Shown: piece after piece, positions 60,510 to 64,000 of the stretch
Position numbering within the stretch: the stretch's first letter is position 1
Layout of the letters: each line of letters starts with the position of its first letter
DNA from: Saksenaea vasiformis B4078
Taxonomy: Eukaryota; Mucoromycota; Mucoromycetes; Mucorales; Saksenaeaceae
NCBI GenBank assembly: GCA_000697055.1
Contig: JNDT01002378.1
Location: forward strand, 1 to 64,000
Direction: 5' to 3'
DNA: 64,000 nucleotides
Made by a program: the position numbers and the translations under genes
Notes under the pieces: generated by a model
Told to the model about the DNA's origin: nothing
The model's input: only the letters and a program-made list of their open reading frames with translations
Databases searched by the model: none

Positions 60510-63500
60510 TTAAAAGGTCTCAGCTTGGTTTGGACATTGTTGGGTGTTGTGTAGTCCATATTCATCACAGTTTTCACAGTACTAACATCGGTTGGGGAAT
60601 CAGTTTACCTGGATTTTTTTTTTTTTTTTGGGTGCAAGCTTTCCTAACTTACAGGTTTGGTTTCTTGCTGAACTGCCGACGTGTCAAGCACGGCCTTGCA
60701 ACTCAATGTATCATGGCCAGGTACCTCGCAGAGTTCGCAGTAAGGCCCCTTTTCAGGGATAGCGGCGGTACTGGTGGTACTGCTCTTGACAACTTCGGTC
60801 TTTGGTAGCTGTTGTTGTTGTTGTTGTTGCCTTGAAAGTTGTCTGACTTGGTCTTTGAGGTCGCTCAATTCATCTTGCAATCGATTGACTTGTTTACGCT
60901 CCTTCTCCAGTGCCTCTTCCAGATCCGCCTCCTTGAAGATCTTTGACTCAATCAGAGACTCGAGCTCTGAAATATCACGATGCAGGGTGCTGATTTCGCG
61001 TTGATGTGTGCTGTCGTCCTCTGCTCGCTTCTCGTTCAACTGACGGATCTCTGAAGAATGCTTTACCAGGAGATGTTCCATCTGTCGCTTCGTCTCACCG
61101 AGTTGTTGCTGTAATCGGTTCACCTTCTCGTCCTCCGTTTGACAGTCGCTCAGTGAGATGGGTGTTTGCGGCATGGCTGCAGCTTCGGCATGCAGTTTTT
61201 CTACTTCGTCCATCAACTTGAGGCATTCATTTTCCGTCTGCTTGTGCGATTCTGAAAGCTTCTCATTTTCAGCCAGGATACGCTTGTTCTCTTCCTGAAG
61301 AAGTTCAAGCTGCTTTTTCCATTGTTCAAGGCCTTGTTTGTTCGTCTCACCGCCTGCCTTGGCTTGGAGCTCGAGGCTCTCCTTTTGCTTGCTCAGCATC
61401 ACATTTTGCGCCTCAAGTTTTTCGATCTCGCTTCGCAACGTGTCCATGTCCTTGGTATGCTGCTGGCGTTCTTTGATCAGTGAGTCACTGTCAATGGGAC
61501 CTTGGGAACGCAGTTCGGCGAGGCTTGCTTCCACACGTGCCAGGGTTTCCTGCGTCGTGCTGAGATCGCGCTCGGCTTTCTCTTTCGCCTCCGTCATACG
61601 TCGAAGCTCGCCCTCCGTCTTCTTCTGACTTTCGACCGCGGCACGAACATCGTCAAGGTACTTGTTACGCGTGCTGAGCTGCTCGTCGTAATCCGCTTGG
61701 AGTCGCTGGACCTGATCGTCCAATTTCTGCTTCTCTTTGGTGGCTTTTTCGGCCTCCTTGATCTGTTCCCGGAGCTTTTCGAGATCGACTTTCATCTTTT
61801 CGTGTTCTTCACGCTCGCGCACAAGTGTCTGTGTCTTGACTTCGGCTTCTTCTTCCAGACGCTTGCGTTCGCTTTCCCACACACCCTTGATCTTTTCGAT
61901 CTCTTCAGTCTGGTTACTCGCGTTCACAAGTTGTTCGATCTCCTGTTTAAGCTTGTCGATCGTTGCCTGCAGATCTTGGCGCTTGCGATCATGTTCTTCG
62001 AGGGTCGTTGTATGCTTCTGCTTCAGTTCTTCAATTGTAGCCTCATAAGCTTCGATGGCATCCAAGCCTGCCTTTCGCAGGTCTTCTCTTTCAACCTCAA
62101 GAGCAGAGACCTTACGGCGCTCGTCCATAAGACTGGCATTGATTGCTTCCATGTCGACGCGGTGCAATTCAACTGAGCTTTCGTAGAGTTCAATACTCTC
62201 CATGCCCGCACGCTTCAGTTCATCGACGGATTGTTCGAGACCCTCAATCCGTTTGCGATACTCTTCGACGGCAGCGGTTTCCTTGGCCAGGCTTTCTTTG
62301 GACTGAGTCAATTCCTGCTTCAGTTTGTCAAAGTGTTCTTTGCTGGAGCATTCCTGATGTTCTTGCAACTTTGTCTCAAATTCTTTGATTTCCTCGAGGA
62401 GGCGTTGTTTTTCGCGTAAGTGGCGTTCACTATCGGCACGTACCCGTCGGACTTCACGTTCTTTTTCCTCCGCCATATTGCGATGGGTCTCAATTTGTTC
62501 GTACAACGTGCTCAGGAACATATCTTTGGCGCGCATCGCTTCTGTCACTGAATTGAGACGCTCGTGGACTTCCTCCATTTCCATTTCCATTTGCATCTGG
62601 CGTTCACGCATTTCATCGGGATTTTCCGAGTAAAAGTTGGAGGTCGTATTGAGAACAGCTCTGGAGGCCTGAGCGGCTGCAGCAGTCGCTTCCGCCACCG
62701 CCACCTTTTCCTCGAGTTCGTGCACTTTGTGTTCCATCTGGGAATTCTCCTTGCGTGCTTCACTGAGCTGTTTCTGCAGGTCATCGCGTTCCTTGATCAA
62801 CTCGGCCTGTTCCGATTCAAGGTCACTGACACGTCCTTCAAGTTTCTTAATAGCAGTGCGCAGTTCTTCCGTTTGATTTTCCCAGGCTTTGGCAGCAGTC
62901 TCGTGCTCCTCTTTGATCTCCTGAACGATCGCCTTGTGACCTTCCAAAGTGAAATAGCTAACACCGTCTTCCTCTTCTTCACTGCCATCTTTCTTTTTCA
63001 GCACCATGGATCGCTCCAAAATTTGTTGGGCGGTCTTATTCTGAGCATTTTCGAGCTTGAGGAATTTATTTTCAGCTTCCAGCACTTCGACCCGTAGCTG
63101 GAGTTGTTGGAGTCGCATGACAGTCTCATCAGGGGCTTGGGCAATGGCTTCCCCCAGGACACGTTCGAGACGTGCATGAGCGGTTTCGCTATCCATGGCC
63201 GAAGCAGGGTCAGTTGATTTGGACATAGCCATGTTGGCAGGTACAGGGGTATCTGTCAGCATTGCTTCGTGATCATTCATGATTAATGCATCTTCATTTG
63301 CATCGAAATCATCAGCATCCGTTTCATGAACACTGTTGCTTGTAGGGGTGATTGCAGGAGAAGGAATACCATCTGTAGCAGCAGGTGGATGAGGTGGAGA
63401 ATCCCGACGTGTCGGGGTAGGTGATTGGATAGATGATTGAGAACGTCTTATGGTAGTCCGTTGGGTTGATACGGAAGATCGTTTCAGTTGCATGGAAGGA

Positions 63501-64000
63501 CTTGTTGTAGGCCTTTTTTGTGGTTGCGATGATGGTGGTTGTTGTTGACGTTGCGTCAGTTGATTAGCTGTCATGCTTATATAACGAGCTGCTCTTGAAC
63601 CAGGGGTGATCTGAGTTACTGAAGCTCGGTTCTGTGCCGATGATGATGATGGCGGTCTTCCATAAGGTGGAGAAGTAGATCGAACAGAATCACTATCTCG
63701 ATCAAGTGACGTTACTTTGTTTGCCTGTACAAAAAGACCCGTATCTTTAGGACATGAAAAGTATCGCACACTAATAAGAGAGAAAAGAGGAAAAAAAAAA
63801 AAAGGAAAAAATTTTAATCGGCTATATGATTTCATTTTTATAAATTAGCTTACCCTTTTGCGGAACCATCGTTTTTTCCGGTACCAACAATATCCAATTG
63901 TATACCAGCCCATAAACCGGCTTTAAATTGTACTGGACCTAAGTACTTGAGAGTACCAACAATACCCATCGAATCCACAGCGACTCTTTCATCTATACAT
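60510..64000 (-). CDS. CLIP1: CLIP-170-like microtubule plus-end protein (5' part outside window)
   Basis: Partial; exons visible: 64000-63854 (start outside or at the very edge), 63770-60653, 60581-60510, with introns of 83 and 71 nt in frame. The first encodes a CAP-Gly domain (GIVGTLKYLGPVQFKAGLWA, GKNDGSAKG) continuing as VRYFSCPKDTGLFVQANKV. A Ser/Pro-rich linker follows, then about 700 residues of heptad-rich coiled coil, then two zinc knuckles: YCELCEVPGHDTLSC at the end of the long exon and YCENCDEYGLHNTQQC in the 24-codon last exon. CLIP-170 dimers track growing microtubule ends; the knuckles bind LIS1 or dynactin in animals. Retaining the last intron adds only two residues before a stop and removes the second knuckle. 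Confidence 0.93.

Noticed and set aside
61338..63097. Several plus-strand frames over the CLIP gene
   Set aside because: Antisense to the Glu/Lys/Gln-rich coiled-coil; no independent signal.

Overview
This is a window of nuclear DNA from a filamentous fungus. The genes are dense and intron-rich: most introns are 43-100 nt, with GTAAGT-like donors and CTRAY-like branch sites. Gene content (Sel1-repeat proteins with a MACPF-like N-terminus, alpha-arrestin, SPT23/MGA2-type factor, HSE1, a bacterial-type lactate permease, a Fanzor-like relic) fits an early-diverging lineage such as Mucoromycota. That placement is inference; no marker here fixes the species. Exon models were built by reading splice sites and checking that every junction keeps frame; no transcript data were available.

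Layout. 1-1 kb: AT-rich tandem repeat ending in a hAT-like terminus. 1-2.2 kb: membrane-tailed S1 protease (-). 4.3-8.8 kb: first copy of a Sel1-repeat gene (-) with two frameshifts in its repeat array. 10-14.5 kb: phenol-hydroxylase-like flavoprotein (-) and ESCRT-0 subunit HSE1 (-). 14.5-23.5 kb: tRNA pseudouridine synthase (+), RBMS-type RNA-binding protein (-), an orphan ORF (-) and copies of a degenerate dispersed repeat. 23.5-34 kb: arrestin (+), EMC6 (+), PCL-type cyclin (+), aspartate aminotransferase (-), SPT23/MGA2 factor (+). 34-39 kb: gene-poor, with relics of a Tc1/mariner transposase and a Fanzor/TnpB-like nuclease. 39-42.5 kb: PIG-H (+) and MEMO1 (-) converging within 16 bp, then RPL5 (-) with an intronic box C/D snoRNA. 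43-47.5 kb: second, open copy of the Sel1-repeat gene (-). 49-55.4 kb: mitochondrial carrier (+), lactate permease (-), small Cut8/STS1-like gene (-). 57-64 kb: TetX-like flavoprotein (-) and a CLIP-170 homologue (-) cut by the window end.

Most genes are unlinked housekeeping functions: membrane protein insertion, GPI anchors, endosomal sorting, lipid-responsive transcription, microtubule plus ends, translation. There is no operon-like cluster. The most unusual material is the duplicated MACPF-like/Sel1 gene pair about 39 kb apart in direct orientation. One copy has a nearly homogenised repeat array; the other is intact for 1243 codons. Also notable are the dual-guide snoRNA in RPL5, the Fanzor-like relic and the fully intron-bearing bacterial-type LctP permease.
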